DNA of 64,000 nt from the NCBI RefSeq assembly GCF_015689195.1, contig NZ_CP065044.1, positions 2,790,001 through 2,854,000 on the forward strand. Reading direction: 5' to 3'. Below, one piece after another: positions 47,031-56,669 of the stretch (positions within the stretch are counted from its first letter, which is position 1; every line of letters starts with the position of its first letter). The position numbers and the translations under genes are program-made. The notes beneath the pieces were generated by a model that was not told where the DNA came from, did not search any database, and saw only the letters and a program-made list of their open reading frames with translations. The DNA comes from Pectobacterium aroidearum. Its GTDB lineage: Bacteria > Pseudomonadota > Gammaproteobacteria > Enterobacterales > Enterobacteriaceae.

Positions 47031-47043
47031 CTCCCTCGCGGAG
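47031..47043. repeat. Right target-site duplication of IS4
   Basis: Exact copy of 45590-45602; continues into GGATTTTTT, the distal half of the split terminator. Confidence 0.93.
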
Positions 47044-47084
47044 GGATTTTTTATGGTGTGCCATCTCTGTCCGACATAAAAACG

Positions 47085-47108
47085 ATAGCGCCGCAAATGC
47101 GGCGCTAT
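47085..47108 (-). terminator. Terminator of araD
   Basis: Ten-base arms ATAGCGCCGC/GCGGCGCTAT with AAAT loop; on the minus strand followed by CGTTTTTA. Confidence 0.85.
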
Positions 47109-47144
47109 GTAACTTAAATGGAAAGTGAAAGGAACCGCTGCGGT

Positions 47145-47840
47145 TTATTGTCCGTAATAGGCGTTCTTACCGTGCTTGCGTAAGTAGTGTTTATCCAACA
47201 GGGTTTGCTGCATCTCGCCCAGTTGAGGTTTTAGCTGGCGCGAGAAAATCCCCATGTAGGCAAGTTCTTCCAGAACAACAGCATTGTGCACCGCGTTGTC
47301 TGCATCTTTCCCCCATGCAAAGGGGCCGTGCGAGTTAACTAATACGGCGGGGACATCTACCGGAGAAATGCCACGCTGCTGGAACGTTTCGACGATCACT
47401 TGCCCGGTTTCCCACTCGTAGCGACCGTTGATTTCTTCATCCGTCATCAGGCGTGTACAGGGAATAGGACCATAAAAGTAGTCCGCATGCGTGGTTCCCC
47501 AAGCGGGAATATCTTTACCCGCTTGTGCCCAGATCGTGGCATGGCGGGAATGGGTATGCACAATACCGCCGATATCGGCAAACGCCAGATACAGTACACG
47601 GTGGGTATCGGTATCTGACGACGGTTTCTTCGTCCCCTCAACCACCTTGCCGCTTTCCAGCTCAACGACAACCATATCCTCTAGCGTCATGGCTGAATAC
47701 TCCACGCCAGAAGGTTTGATCACCATCAGACCATGCTGCCGATCCACCGCGCTGACATTTCCCCAGGTGAATGTCACCAGATTGTGCTGCGGTAAGGCCA
47801 GATTGGCTTCCAACACCTGTTTTTTTAGCGTATCTAACAT
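47145..47840 (-). CDS. araD: L-ribulose-5-phosphate 4-epimerase
   Basis: 231 residues from ATG 47840 (GGAGG 5 bases upstream), exactly the E. coli AraD length. Converts L-ribulose 5-phosphate to D-xylulose 5-phosphate in arabinose catabolism. Class II aldolase fold with the zinc ligands in [11 protein letters not shown] and [10 protein letters not shown], and a C-terminal tyrosine (AYYGQ). araA and araB are not adjacent. UlaF and SgbE are related enzymes but the sequence is closest to AraD. Confidence 0.94.
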   Translation of the reverse strand: MLDTLKKQVLEANLALPQHNLVTFTWGNVSAVDRQHGLMVIKPSGVEYSAMTLEDMVVVELESGKVVEGTKKPSSDTDTHRVLYLAFADIGGIVHTHSRHATIWAQAGKDIPAWGTTHADYFYGPIPCTRLMTDEEINGRYEWETGQVIVETFQQRGISPVDVPAVLVNSHGPFAWGKDADNAVHNAVVLEELAYMGIFSRQLKPQLGEMQQTLLDKHYLRKHGKNAYYGQ

Positions 47841-47895
47841 ATCAGCCTCCCATCGACGCGATGACACCATTTTCGCGGCCTGGCGAGCGCGTCGC

Positions 47896-47912
47896 TATGG
47901 GCTAAATCGCTA
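47896..47912 (-). promoter_or_regulatory. Possible AraC half-site upstream of araD
   Basis: On the minus strand TAGCGATTTAGCCCATA shares both conserved blocks (TAGC and CCATA) at the same spacing with the E. coli AraC araI1 half-site. It is 55 bases upstream of the araD start. The block CTATGGG recurs at 47932. The remaining interval to osmB (47913-48174) is AT-rich and should hold both promoters; nothing else was recognised. Confidence 0.4.
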
Positions 47913-48174
47913 AAGACCTAGCGGTGTTCTGCTATGGGAAAAAGAAAGAGACACCCCACATAATTGAGCAAAAAACAGCCAGATTTATCAATTATTGCTA
48001 TCGTTAACATAACCGTGGGGGAATTAAGAGTTTTTACCTGTTGCAGTTTTTTCCGATGATTATACTTGTCATCAAGCGGTAAAAGGCTCGATTTCTTTAT
48101 TTAATACCGTAAAAATCACGTTATTCGATATTTCCTCACAAGAAACGTGAGACAAAGAGCAGAAGGGGAAAAAG

Positions 48175-48390
48175 ATGAAATTAAACAAACGTTTTGCGAC
48201 AGCCGCCCTGGCGATTACGCTTGCTGTTACGCTCGCGGGCTGTTCAAACATGTCTAAACGTGACCGTAATACCGCGATTGGTGCCGGTGCCGGTGCGGTA
48301 GGTGGGGCTATCTTAACGGATGGCGGAACATTAGGAACGCTGGGCGGCGCCGCTATCGGCGGGCTGATTGGCCGTCAGGTCGATAAATAA
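48175..48390 (+). CDS. osmB: Osmotically inducible lipoprotein B
   Basis: 71 residues. Lipoprotein signal with lipobox LAGC (Cys23), then SKRDRNTAIGAGAGAVGGAI and Gly-rich repeats ending in GRQVDK, closely like E. coli OsmB. Small outer-membrane-associated lipoprotein induced by osmotic and envelope stress. GGGG-type ribosome site precedes ATG. Confidence 0.95.
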   Translation: MKLNKRFATAALAITLAVTLAGCSNMSKRDRNTAIGAGAGAVGGAILTDGGTLGTLGGAAIGGLIGRQVDK

Positions 48391-48400
48391 CGAATTGATA

Positions 48401-48430
48401 GCAGCAGGTTAACGGGAGTAAACCTGCTGC
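48401..48430 (+). terminator. Terminator of osmB
   Basis: Ten-base arms GCAGCAGGTT/AACCTGCTGC with a 10-base loop, followed by TTTCATCTTT. It lies between convergent osmB and yciH. Confidence 0.75.
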
Positions 48431-48447
48431 TTTCATCTTTATATACT

Positions 48448-48783
48448 TTAGCCACCGGCCAGCTTAACCTTCATTCCTTTCGCTTCCAGAAGCTGTTTTA
48501 GCAGATCTCGTTTATCTCCCTGAATTTCGATCACGCCATCTTTCACTGAACCACCACAACCGCATTTTTTCTTCAATTCAGCCGCCAGCTTATCCAAAGC
48601 AACATCGTCAAGATCGAGGCCGCTAATCAGGCATACGCCCTTTCCTTTACGTCCGCTCGTCTGACGCTGGATGCGCACAATCCCATCGCCTTTTGGCCGA
48701 ACCACCTTTTCTTCTTCCGGCTTAATACGCCCGGTTTCCGTGGAGTAAACCAGTTGGCTATTTTCGTCACGACGCATGTTCAT
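48448..48783 (-). CDS. yciH: SUI1/eIF1-like translation factor YciH
   Basis: 111 residues. The SUI1 fold covers about 35-105 ([27 protein letters not shown]). YciH influences initiation fidelity and start-site choice. The start overlaps the pyrF stop (ATGA), as in other enterobacteria. Confidence 0.95.
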   Translation of the reverse strand: MNMRRDENSQLVYSTETGRIKPEEEKVVRPKGDGIVRIQRQTSGRKGKGVCLISGLDLDDVALDKLAAELKKKCGCGGSVKDGVIEIQGDKRDLLKQLLEAKGMKVKLAGG

Positions 48784-49523
48784 GATGACGCACCGTTTAA
48801 CAGTGAAGCGCGAATCTCGCGCAGCGTCTGTGCCGGATCCGCAGATTGGGTGATCGGACGTCCAATAACCATGTAATCCACTCCCGCCTGCTGCGCCTGC
48901 ACCGGCGTCATGATGCGGCGCTGATCGCCAACGTCGCTACCCGCAGGACGAATACCCGGCGTGACCAACTTAAATGCCTGACCGCATACCTGCTTCAATC
49001 GCTGGGCTTCATGTGCGGAACACACCACGCCATCCAGCCCGCTGTTATGCGTTAACACAGCCAACCTTTCCGCCTGCTCAGCCGGGCTGACGGTAATGCC
49101 AAGCCCGCGCAGATCGTCTTCATCCATGCTGGTTAACACCGTTACAGCAATCAGCAGCGGCGCATCGTTACCAAACGGCACCAGCGCTTCTTTCGCGGCC
49201 GCCATCATGCGCGAACCACCGCTGGCGTGGACATTCACCATCCACACGCCAAGATCGGCCGCTGCCGCAACGGCGTGAGCGACGGTGTTTGGAATATCGT
49301 GGAATTTCAGATCGAGAAACACATCAAAGCCGCGCTGTTGTAACGTCTGCACGAACTGTGGGCCGAACAAGGTAAACATCTCTTTGCCTACCTTCAAACG
49401 GCAATCCTGCGGATCGATACGGTCAACAAACGACAGCGCCGCCTGCTGACTGGCATAGTCCAGCGCGACCACAATCGGGGATGATACCGTTTGATGCTTT
49501 TGCTGTAGATTCTCGTTTTTCAT
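48780..49523 (-). CDS. pyrF: Orotidine 5'-phosphate decarboxylase
   Basis: 247 residues. Final step of UMP synthesis. The catalytic Lys/Asp array is visible as [10 protein letters not shown], with VVALDYA at the N-terminus and VTPGIRP and GRPIT near the phosphate site. Coupled to yciH. It is cut off from its usual upstream neighbour lapB by an inserted alcohol dehydrogenase gene on the other strand. Confidence 0.97.
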   Translation of the reverse strand: MKNENLQQKHQTVSSPIVVALDYASQQAALSFVDRIDPQDCRLKVGKEMFTLFGPQFVQTLQQRGFDVFLDLKFHDIPNTVAHAVAAAADLGVWMVNVHASGGSRMMAAAKEALVPFGNDAPLLIAVTVLTSMDEDDLRGLGITVSPAEQAERLAVLTHNSGLDGVVCSAHEAQRLKQVCGQAFKLVTPGIRPAGSDVGDQRRIMTPVQAQQAGVDYMVIGRPITQSADPAQTLREIRASLLNGASS

Positions 49524-49851
49524 TCGTCACCCAGTCTCTTGCGAAGCCAAAATTCCCGCCGCATTCTACATGCCCCGCCCCTGAAATCCCAGTCGCCTGT
49601 AGACCAATGCCGTTAAAGAGGCTGGCTGGAACAGAAATCATCGATAGCCATTAGTATGTTGTAACTAATCTATATTAGATGATATTCACCTGACATCAGG
49701 GTTTGAAGGTCAATGATGGAAGCAGTTGGATAAGGCCTCACAAAAAAATCAGGGAAAGAGATAAAAAATGGTTCTTTATTCGCCACCAGGAATAGACATG
49801 CTAAAGTTAAATAACCTTATGGTTTATTTAACGAATTCACGAGGCTAAAAA
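49524..49851. other. Divergent gene-free region between pyrF and the alcohol dehydrogenase
   Basis: 328 bases that must hold promoters for both genes. It becomes strikingly AT-rich after about 49650. A palindrome CTAATCTATATTAG at 49665-49678 is a possible operator. I see no coding potential. Confidence 0.45.
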
Positions 49852-50895
49852 ATGAAAGCAGCAGTATATGATGGCAATGGAAAAATTTCATGGAAAGAAG
49901 TGAAGGATGCAACACTAGAAGAAAATACTGACGCTTTAGTAAAAATAATAAAAACCACTATTTGTGGCTCAGACTTACATATATTGAAAGGAGATATGCC
50001 GTACGTACCCAGTGGTAGAGTATTGGGACACGAAGGTATAGGAATTGTAGAAGAAATTGGAGATGCGGTAACTCAATTCAAAAAAGGTGATAAAGTTGTT
50101 ATTTCTGCAATTTCATATTGTGGCAAATGTCACCATTGTAAAAAAGGCCTATATTGCCACTGTGAGTCCAAAGATGGTGGATGGGTTTTAGGTAACTCTG
50201 TCAACGGTACTCAAGCTGAATATACTCGGATTCCGCATGCAGATAATTCGTTGATTAAAGTACCAGAAAACGTAGATGAAGAGTCAGCACTGATGTTAAG
50301 CGATATCCTGCCGACAGGGTTTGAAGTTGGAGTCCTGGCAGGCGAAGTTAAACCAGGTCAAAAAATTGCAATTATTGGTGCTGGTCCAGTTGGACTATCT
50401 GTACTCATCACATCTCAATTCTATTCTCCAGCCAAAATAATTATGATTGATATGGACAAATCCAGATTAGAAATGGCAAAACAGCTTGGGGCAACTCATA
50501 CAATAAATCCCCAATCAGATGATTATGCATCCATATGTAAAGAGCTAACTGATGGATACGGTGTTGATGTCGCTATTGAATGTGTTGGCATACCAGACAC
50601 GTTTGAAATGTGCCAAGAAATAATAGCCAAAGGTGGAAGAATCGCTAATATAGGCGTTCATGGTAAAAAAGTAGATTTACACATGGATAAACTATGGGGA
50701 AGTAACATACAGATAACGACTGGTTTTGTATGCACTCATAGCACACCAATGCTAATGGAGAGTATTTCTTCAGGAAAAATAGATCCCAAAAAGTTAATAT
50801 CTCACCATTTTAAGCTGGACGAAATTGAAAAGGCATATCAGGTCTTTGGAAATGCAGCCAAAGAAAAAGCCATCAAAATAATATTGAGTAAATAA
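49852..50895 (+). CDS. Zinc-dependent alcohol dehydrogenase (MDR family), AT-rich
   Basis: 347 residues. GroES-like domain with catalytic zinc ligands in ICGSDLH and LGHEGIG, and four structural-zinc cysteines in CGKCHHCKKGLYCHC. Rossmann domain with GAGPVGLS. Oxidises or reduces small alcohols/aldehydes with NAD(P). Codon use is much more AT-rich than the neighbours. It sits on the opposite strand between lapB and pyrF, genes that are adjacent in E. coli. Both facts point to recent acquisition. Confidence 0.92.
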   Translation: MKAAVYDGNGKISWKEVKDATLEENTDALVKIIKTTICGSDLHILKGDMPYVPSGRVLGHEGIGIVEEIGDAVTQFKKGDKVVISAISYCGKCHHCKKGLYCHCESKDGGWVLGNSVNGTQAEYTRIPHADNSLIKVPENVDEESALMLSDILPTGFEVGVLAGEVKPGQKIAIIGAGPVGLSVLITSQFYSPAKIIMIDMDKSRLEMAKQLGATHTINPQSDDYASICKELTDGYGVDVAIECVGIPDTFEMCQEIIAKGGRIANIGVHGKKVDLHMDKLWGSNIQITTGFVCTHSTPMLMESISSGKIDPKKLISHHFKLDEIEKAYQVFGNAAKEKAIKIILSK

Positions 50896-50931
50896 AGATA
50901 ACCATTGTCTGAAAGTGGCGCTAACGGATGG

Positions 50932-52101
50932 TTACTGGCCGTCGAGCCCGCGGATCGGCTTTATGCTGGCCCAGGTGCGGCAGGAAGGACATTGCCAATA
51001 AAGTGATTGCGACGTGAAGCCACATTTGCGGCAACTGTAGCGGGGTTTGGTGCGAATCTGTTCGCCCACCATGTCGCGTAACCCCTGAAGATTTTCTTTT
51101 GTTCGTCCGTCTTCTGCTTCATGCAGGTGAAAATCCATCAGACGATGGAACACGCGCATTGTCGGGTGACGTTGAAGCTGACGGTTAATATAAGCCTGTG
51201 CAACCTCTGCACCCTCTTCTCTTTCGAGGATGTCGGCCAGCATCAATTCCGCCGTCGCACCGGTATTTTCTTCTACGCAGCGTTTGAGAAAATTCGCCCA
51301 ATCCAAGGGCTTATCTAAATGCTGATAGCACTCCTGGAGCATCGGCAGTGTTTCACTGACCAGTTCTTTATCCTGATCGAGAACCTGTCGCAGCGCTTCC
51401 ACGGCACGCGAATAATCCTGCTGTGCCATGTAGATGCGCCCCATCATGATAGACGCACGGGCGCACTGATTATCCGCCGCCGCGCCTTTCTTCAGGAGCG
51501 TTAACGCTTTATCCAGATCGTCACTGCCCATCGCCAGCAGCGCCAATTCGCAATAAAAATGGGCGATGTCCACGCGGAGCTGATCTTTTCCCATCTTGAC
51601 CAATTTTTCCGCAACATCAATCGCCGCCGGCCAGTCGCTGGTCGCCTGATAAATCTGCAAGAGCTGCTGCAAGGCGCTGCGCCGGAAATCTTCTTCATCC
51701 ACCAACTGATTGAAACTTTCTTCGGCGCGGTCGTACAGCCCCGCAGCCATGTAGTCACGACCCAGTTGTTGTACCGCCAACAAACGTTGTTCAAAGGTGA
51801 GCGATGCGCTTTCGGTTAGCGCCTGATGGATGCGAATCGCACGGTCAACTTCGCCGCGCGAACGGAACAGATTACCGAGCGTGAGGTGGGCTTCAAAAGT
51901 GTTGCTGTCATCCTTGAGCATGTCGAGGAACAGTTCAACCGCCTTATCCTGCTGATTGGACAACAGGAAGTTAACCCCGGTGACATACTCACGGGACAGG
52001 CGGTTAGATTCCTGCTCTTTGTCCTGCTGCGCACTTCTGCGACCCATGTACCAGCCGTACGCGGCGGCCACGGGCAGCAACAGAAACAGCAGTTCTAACA
52101 T
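50932..52101 (-). CDS. lapB: LPS assembly protein B (YciM)
   Basis: 389 residues. An N-terminal membrane anchor (LELLFLLLPVAAAYGWYMG) precedes tandem TPR repeats (about 35-340) and a C-terminal rubredoxin-like knuckle, CRKCGF ... CPSCRTW. LapB coordinates FtsH-dependent turnover of LpxC and so balances LPS synthesis. It follows lapA by 12 bases. Confidence 0.96.
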   Translation of the reverse strand: MLELLFLLLPVAAAYGWYMGRRSAQQDKEQESNRLSREYVTGVNFLLSNQQDKAVELFLDMLKDDSNTFEAHLTLGNLFRSRGEVDRAIRIHQALTESASLTFEQRLLAVQQLGRDYMAAGLYDRAEESFNQLVDEEDFRRSALQQLLQIYQATSDWPAAIDVAEKLVKMGKDQLRVDIAHFYCELALLAMGSDDLDKALTLLKKGAAADNQCARASIMMGRIYMAQQDYSRAVEALRQVLDQDKELVSETLPMLQECYQHLDKPLDWANFLKRCVEENTGATAELMLADILEREEGAEVAQAYINRQLQRHPTMRVFHRLMDFHLHEAEDGRTKENLQGLRDMVGEQIRTKPRYSCRKCGFTSQSLYWQCPSCRTWASIKPIRGLDGQ

Positions 52102-52113
52102 AGAGAGAATTCC

Positions 52114-52419
52114 TTAGTGGGTGACCGTCTGCACTGGCGCCACGTTCTCCTCGGTAGAGGTAGAAAGCTGTTGTTCCAGACGCTTGATTTTACGTTGTGC
52201 ACGGCCAAGCGCAATGCGCTGACGCAGATAAAACAGACCACAAATAACCCAGCCAAGGACAAAGCCCAGGGCAAACAGCGTCGCAAGCAGCGTGGAGATA
52301 CGGTAATCCCCCTGTGCCAGCAGGTAGTTAAATGTCACAACCTGATCGTTGTGCGCACCCAGTGTGACAGAAATGATGAATATCGCCAGCACGAGTAAAA
52401 AAATCAGCAAATATTTCAC
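52114..52419 (-). CDS. lapA: LPS assembly protein A (YciS)
   Basis: 101 residues from GTG 52419, preceded by AGGAAGGA. This start gives MKYLLIFLLVLAIF, as in E. coli LapA; the longer frame upstream is not supported. Two membrane helices and a cytoplasmic coiled-coil tail. Works with LapB. Confidence 0.94.
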   Translation of the reverse strand: MKYLLIFLLVLAIFIISVTLGAHNDQVVTFNYLLAQGDYRISTLLATLFALGFVLGWVICGLFYLRQRIALGRAQRKIKRLEQQLSTSTEENVAPVQTVTH

Positions 52420-52670
52420 ATTGTCCTTCCTGTGATATCCATTAACCGGATGAATTATGCCAAATTTTGGCGACAAACCCCATTAAATTACCATGTCCAG
52501 CGCAGACAGGGAAATCACGGCGTCAGCCCGATTTTTTGTCGCCGCACTTATCACCACACTTCCACTGTACAAAAGTCAAAAACAAGAACCCTGCTCCACC
52601 ACCGTCTAAGCTTGTTATTTATTCTGTGCTGAATAAAAATGACAACAGCATGCCAGCAAGGGGAAAAGTC

Positions 52671-52901
52671 ATGTCAAAGCAGGACGAACAGCGATTATTG
52701 GTCAAGATCGCTACGCTCTATTATAGCGAAGGGATGAAACAAGCAGAAATTGCCGCCTCACTCCATTTGTCACAGTCTTTTGTCTCCCGCGCCATCACGC
52801 GCTGTGTTAAAGAAGGTGTGGTCAAAATCAGCGTAATTCAACCCCCGAACATGTTCATGGGGCTGGAAGCGGCAATTCGCGGCACGGCAATCTGCCATTA
52901 A
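52671..52901 (+). pseudogene. N-terminal HTH remnant of a SorC/DeoR-type sugar regulator
   Basis: 76 residues from ATG 52671 with AGGGGA upstream. The HTH is well conserved (LYYSEGMKQAEIAASLHLSQSFVSRAI), then the protein ends shortly after GLEAAIRG where SorC-family regulators continue into a ~250-residue sugar-binding domain. No trace of that domain follows. It may still bind DNA, so a functional micro-regulator cannot be excluded. An imperfect 12-bp inverted repeat at 52929-52958 follows the stop. Confidence 0.75.
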
Positions 52902-52928
52902 TTTTATTTTTTATTAACAAAATCAAAC

Positions 52929-52958
52929 CCCTACGCACGACATACATCGTACGTAGGG
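52929..52958. repeat. Inverted repeat after the SorC-type remnant
   Basis: Arms CCCTACG/CGTAGGG, one symmetric mismatch, then ACGA/TCGT around a 6-base loop. No T run, so a terminator is doubtful. Confidence 0.5.
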
Positions 52959-53016
52959 TGTCTACGAAGGAGACTATCTACAATAGGGACAGCGGGAGAT
53001 TACTTATTTTCAGAGG

Positions 53017-53793
53017 CTATGAGGATTTATTGTCGGCGGCATCCTCTTCCGCCTGTTCTTTGATTTCTTCATACTGGAGCGAGAGCGGACCGCACCAGCG
53101 CTGTGCCAGCCAACTAGCTACCACCACCAGCAACCAGCTAATTAACGTCGCCACCACCAAATCCTGCGGCCAATGCATGCCGAGCACCAGACGACTCCCC
53201 ATGACCCCGTTGGCCCAGAGCATCAGGATCACCACCGTTTTATAATGTCGGCGTGCCCACAGCAACCCAACACCCAGCAGCGCCCAGGTTGCGGCAAACA
53301 TGGTGTGCCCGGAGGGAAAAGCAAAGCCAGTTTCAAACTGCCAATGGCTGCGCAGCCATTGTGGAATCTGCGTTTGGTCCTGCAACTGCGTTTTCACCAG
53401 TTCCGAACGTTCCTTACGCGGGAGTGAATAGAAATAGCTGTCGTCCACCTGATGGTTTTGCTCCAGCCAGACCACATAGGGCCGAGATTCCTGCACCCAT
53501 TCTTTAATCGCCGATTTGATGCCCTGTCCAATCAGTACGGTAATCGCCATGATGACCAACAGACCGAGCGCAGGCTTCAGACGAAAACGCAGGCACCAGA
53601 GAAACCAGAGACTCAGCACAATGCTGGTCAGAATGCCCCACGGCGACGTCACCGTTTCTGTAATCCAGAAGAGTACGCGTAACCAGAGCCCGTTATACTC
53701 CGGTTGCCACTGCCAACCGCTCATCCAGATAATCATTGGCATAATCAGTAATAGTGCGGCACCAATGGTTGTTCGCTTGGCAATTTCGTACAT
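53017..53793 (-). CDS. pgpB: Phosphatidylglycerophosphatase B / undecaprenyl-PP phosphatase
   Basis: 258 residues with about six membrane helices. The PAP2 active-site motifs are all present: K-x6-RP around VQESRP, FPSGHTMFA, and SRLVLGMHWPQD. Dephosphorylates PGP, undecaprenyl-PP and other lipid phosphates at the periplasmic face. Located between lapA and ribA as in E. coli. Confidence 0.95.
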   Translation of the reverse strand: MYEIAKRTTIGAALLLIMPMIIWMSGWQWQPEYNGLWLRVLFWITETVTSPWGILTSIVLSLWFLWCLRFRLKPALGLLVIMAITVLIGQGIKSAIKEWVQESRPYVVWLEQNHQVDDSYFYSLPRKERSELVKTQLQDQTQIPQWLRSHWQFETGFAFPSGHTMFAATWALLGVGLLWARRHYKTVVILMLWANGVMGSRLVLGMHWPQDLVVATLISWLLVVVASWLAQRWCGPLSLQYEEIKEQAEEDAADNKSS

Positions 53794-54065
53794 AATTTCT
53801 TCCCATAATTCAGCATGATGCTTTGCAACAAAACTTTCACAATTCTATCAGAAAATCCGACACGAACTGTCAGTATGGCGTAAAATAGCGCTCAGTTCTG
53901 TCAACGAACCTGAAACCAGATGGCAGTCTGGCCACGTTATAATTCAATTTTTGTGATGTTCTTAGACAGGCTTTTTTGCTGGTCAAGCGCGATGGGTCGC
54001 AGTAGGATTCGTCTCAGCATTTTTTTGGACACAGCTTTTTGGATACAGCATTTTTGGAGGAAAGT

Positions 54066-54659
54066 ATGCAACTAAAACGGGTGGCGGAAGCCAAGTTACC
54101 CACCCCGTGGGGCGATTTCCTGATGGTCGGTTTCGAAGAGATCGCCACAGGTCACGATCACCTCGCTTTGGTTTATGGTGATATTTCCGGTTCAGTTCCC
54201 GTACTTGCCCGTGTGCATTCCGAATGTCTGACAGGGGATGCATTATTTAGTCTGCGCTGTGACTGTGGTTTCCAGCTTGAGGCCGCATTGGGCCATATCG
54301 CCGAAGAAGGTCGCGGCGTGCTGTTATACCACCGCCAGGAAGGTCGAAATATCGGGTTACTGAATAAAATCCGTGCCTATGCGTTGCAGGATCTGGGCGC
54401 TGATACGGTAGAGGCCAATCATCAGCTTGGGTTTGCCGCCGATGAGCGTGATTTCACGCTGTGCGCCGACATGTTCAAACTGTTGGGTGTTGATGAAGTT
54501 CGCCTGCTGACCAATAATCCGCAGAAAGTGAAAATCCTCAACGAAGCCGGGATCAATATCGTCGAACGCGTGCCATTAATCGTCGGACGCAACCCGAAGA
54601 ATGAGAACTATCTGGCAACCAAAGCTGCCAAAATGGGGCACATGCTGGATATGAAATAA
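54066..54659 (+). CDS. ribA: GTP cyclohydrolase II
   Basis: 197 residues from ATG 54066 with GGAGG 5 bases upstream. First committed step of riboflavin synthesis. Zinc-binding cysteines in [17 protein letters not shown] and the catalytic [10 protein letters not shown] are present. Confidence 0.97.
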   Translation: MQLKRVAEAKLPTPWGDFLMVGFEEIATGHDHLALVYGDISGSVPVLARVHSECLTGDALFSLRCDCGFQLEAALGHIAEEGRGVLLYHRQEGRNIGLLNKIRAYALQDLGADTVEANHQLGFAADERDFTLCADMFKLLGVDEVRLLTNNPQKVKILNEAGINIVERVPLIVGRNPKNENYLATKAAKMGHMLDMK

Positions 54660-54710
54660 CGATCCCGCTTCGCGTCAGGATCGTTTCTTTAAATGACAAC
54701 AGCCAATGAC

Positions 54711-54735
54711 AACAGCCGGTTTCTCACCGGCTGTT
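54711..54735. terminator. Bidirectional terminator between ribA and the OppA-type gene
   Basis: Ten-base arms AACAGCCGGT/ACCGGCTGTT with TTCTC loop and a T-rich end on the plus side. It sits between convergent genes. Confidence 0.85.
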
Positions 54736-54744
54736 TTATTGAGA

Positions 54745-56376
54745 TTAGTGCTTAAGAATGTACATATCTTGCGTGTAATAATCGCCACGCACATTCGGCG
54801 AAAAACCACCAACATACGTCTTAACCATCTGTGGCTGAACATAATAGTAGATTGGCAACAATGGAATAGTGTTATCTAAAATATCCGAAGCCTGTTGATA
54901 AATAGCCTCTTTCTCCTGCTTATCCTTGACCGTCAGCGCCTTTTTCAGCAACGCATCATACTGGGCATTACTGAATTTACCGTTGTTGTTACTGTCATTG
55001 GTTTCCAACGTATTCAGGAACGTACTGGCTTCATTGTAATCCCCTGTCCAGGATTGTCTGACCACTTCAAAATCCCCCGTACGTACGGTATCCAGCATGG
55101 TTTTCCATTCCTGATTTTGCAGCGTCACTTCTGAACCAAGATTTTTCTTCCACATTGAACTCGCGGCGATCGCCACACGTAAATGTGATTCAGAGGTGTT
55201 GTAAAGCAGGTTGAATTTCAGCGGATGTTTTTCATCAAACCCGGCCTCTTTCAACAGTTTTTTCGCTTCGTCATTGCGCTGTTGCTGTGTCCAACTTGCC
55301 CATTGAGGATCCTTACGCTGGAAGCCCCCGATATTTTTAGGAATCAAACTGTAAGCAGGCGTCTGTCCCATCCCCAATACATTATTTGCGATGATGTCTT
55401 TATCTAAGCTGAGGTCCAGAGCACGACGGACACGAGGATCGTCAAAAGGAGCCTTTTTCGTATTGAAGCGATAGAAGTAGGTACCGATCTGCGGTGCCAC
55501 CTTCACTTCCTGCGGGTATTCTTTTTTCAGTGATGCGAACTGAATCGGTGATAAAAGCCCCGTAATGTCAATTTCGCCCGATTTATAACGGTTTAATTCC
55601 GCCGCTTGCGAGCTGATCGGCAGGTACGTCACTTTGTTAATCACCGTATGCGCGTTATCCCAATACTGGCTATTGCGCTTACCGACAATGCGTTCGTTAA
55701 CCACCCACTCGCTCAGCGTGTAGGGACCGCTGCTGACAAAATTACCGACCTGCGTCCAGTTTTCTGGATGTTTTTCAATCACTGCTTTCGGTAATGGCAC
55801 CAGTACATGGTAAGCCGACATTTCCAGAAAATACGAAAGTGGATGCTCCAGCGTAACTTCAACGGTATGACTATCCAGTGCCTTGATACCCAAGGTGTCT
55901 GGCGCTTTCTTACCCGCCATAATATCCGCCGCATTCTTCACGTACATGCTAGCGACATAGCTGCCGTAAGGTGACAGCGTTTTCGGATCGCCAAGGCGTC
56001 GCCAACTGTAAACCACATCGTCAGCGGTAATCGGTGAACCATCGGACCATTTGGCATCAGGCCGCAGGTGGAACGTCCACACCGTGTTGTCTTTATTATC
56101 CCAGCGTTCAGCCAGTCGCGGCTGGATAACACCATCATCACCGACACGCACCAGATTATCGAAGAAATCATTGATAATGTGGCCTTCTACATCGCTTTCC
56201 ACCTTGTGCGGATCCAACGAGGCAGGCTCAGAACCATTGCCGCGCACTAACTCTTGCTTATCCGCCAGCACCGCGCCGGCAGGAACCTGAGCTGCAAAAG
56301 CCGATGTCGCCCCCGCCGTACACAGCGTGAGAAACAGCAGCGAGTGTTTGAAACGTTTTTTGATCAACTCATTCAT
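54745..56376 (-). CDS. Oligopeptide ABC transporter substrate-binding protein (OppA family)
   Basis: 543 residues from ATG 56376 with AGGAGG upstream. Sec signal peptide (KHSLLFLTLCTAGATSAFAA), then the SBP_bac_5 fold with GSEPASLDPHKVE and FHLRPDAKWSDGSP. It is OppA-like in length and sequence. No permease or ATPase genes are adjacent, so it is an orphan binding protein that probably delivers to an Opp-type importer elsewhere. Confidence 0.93.
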   Translation of the reverse strand: MNELIKKRFKHSLLFLTLCTAGATSAFAAQVPAGAVLADKQELVRGNGSEPASLDPHKVESDVEGHIINDFFDNLVRVGDDGVIQPRLAERWDNKDNTVWTFHLRPDAKWSDGSPITADDVVYSWRRLGDPKTLSPYGSYVASMYVKNAADIMAGKKAPDTLGIKALDSHTVEVTLEHPLSYFLEMSAYHVLVPLPKAVIEKHPENWTQVGNFVSSGPYTLSEWVVNERIVGKRNSQYWDNAHTVINKVTYLPISSQAAELNRYKSGEIDITGLLSPIQFASLKKEYPQEVKVAPQIGTYFYRFNTKKAPFDDPRVRRALDLSLDKDIIANNVLGMGQTPAYSLIPKNIGGFQRKDPQWASWTQQQRNDEAKKLLKEAGFDEKHPLKFNLLYNTSESHLRVAIAASSMWKKNLGSEVTLQNQEWKTMLDTVRTGDFEVVRQSWTGDYNEASTFLNTLETNDSNNNGKFSNAQYDALLKKALTVKDKQEKEAIYQQASDILDNTIPLLPIYYYVQPQMVKTYVGGFSPNVRGDYYTQDMYILKH

Positions 56377-56669
56377 GTAACCTCCTGTTATATCCCCGTC
56401 ATTCTTAGCAGCATTCACGCTGTATCCGGGGCATGGCTGGGCAATAATTTTTACTTATTCCCCATGTAGTTAGCGTCACTACAACCTAACCACAATTCAC
56501 CTGAGGATTCGAGCATTTAATGTGGGAAAACGTGCGCCGGTGCATCATGATGGATATGTCCTGCCTAGTCGCCAGAAATCAAAGCGACGCAGTTTTGATT
56601 AACGCTTCATTTTTAATCGTCGATAGTCCAAGCTATAAACCCGCATGGCTATAACAAATGGAGATTGTT

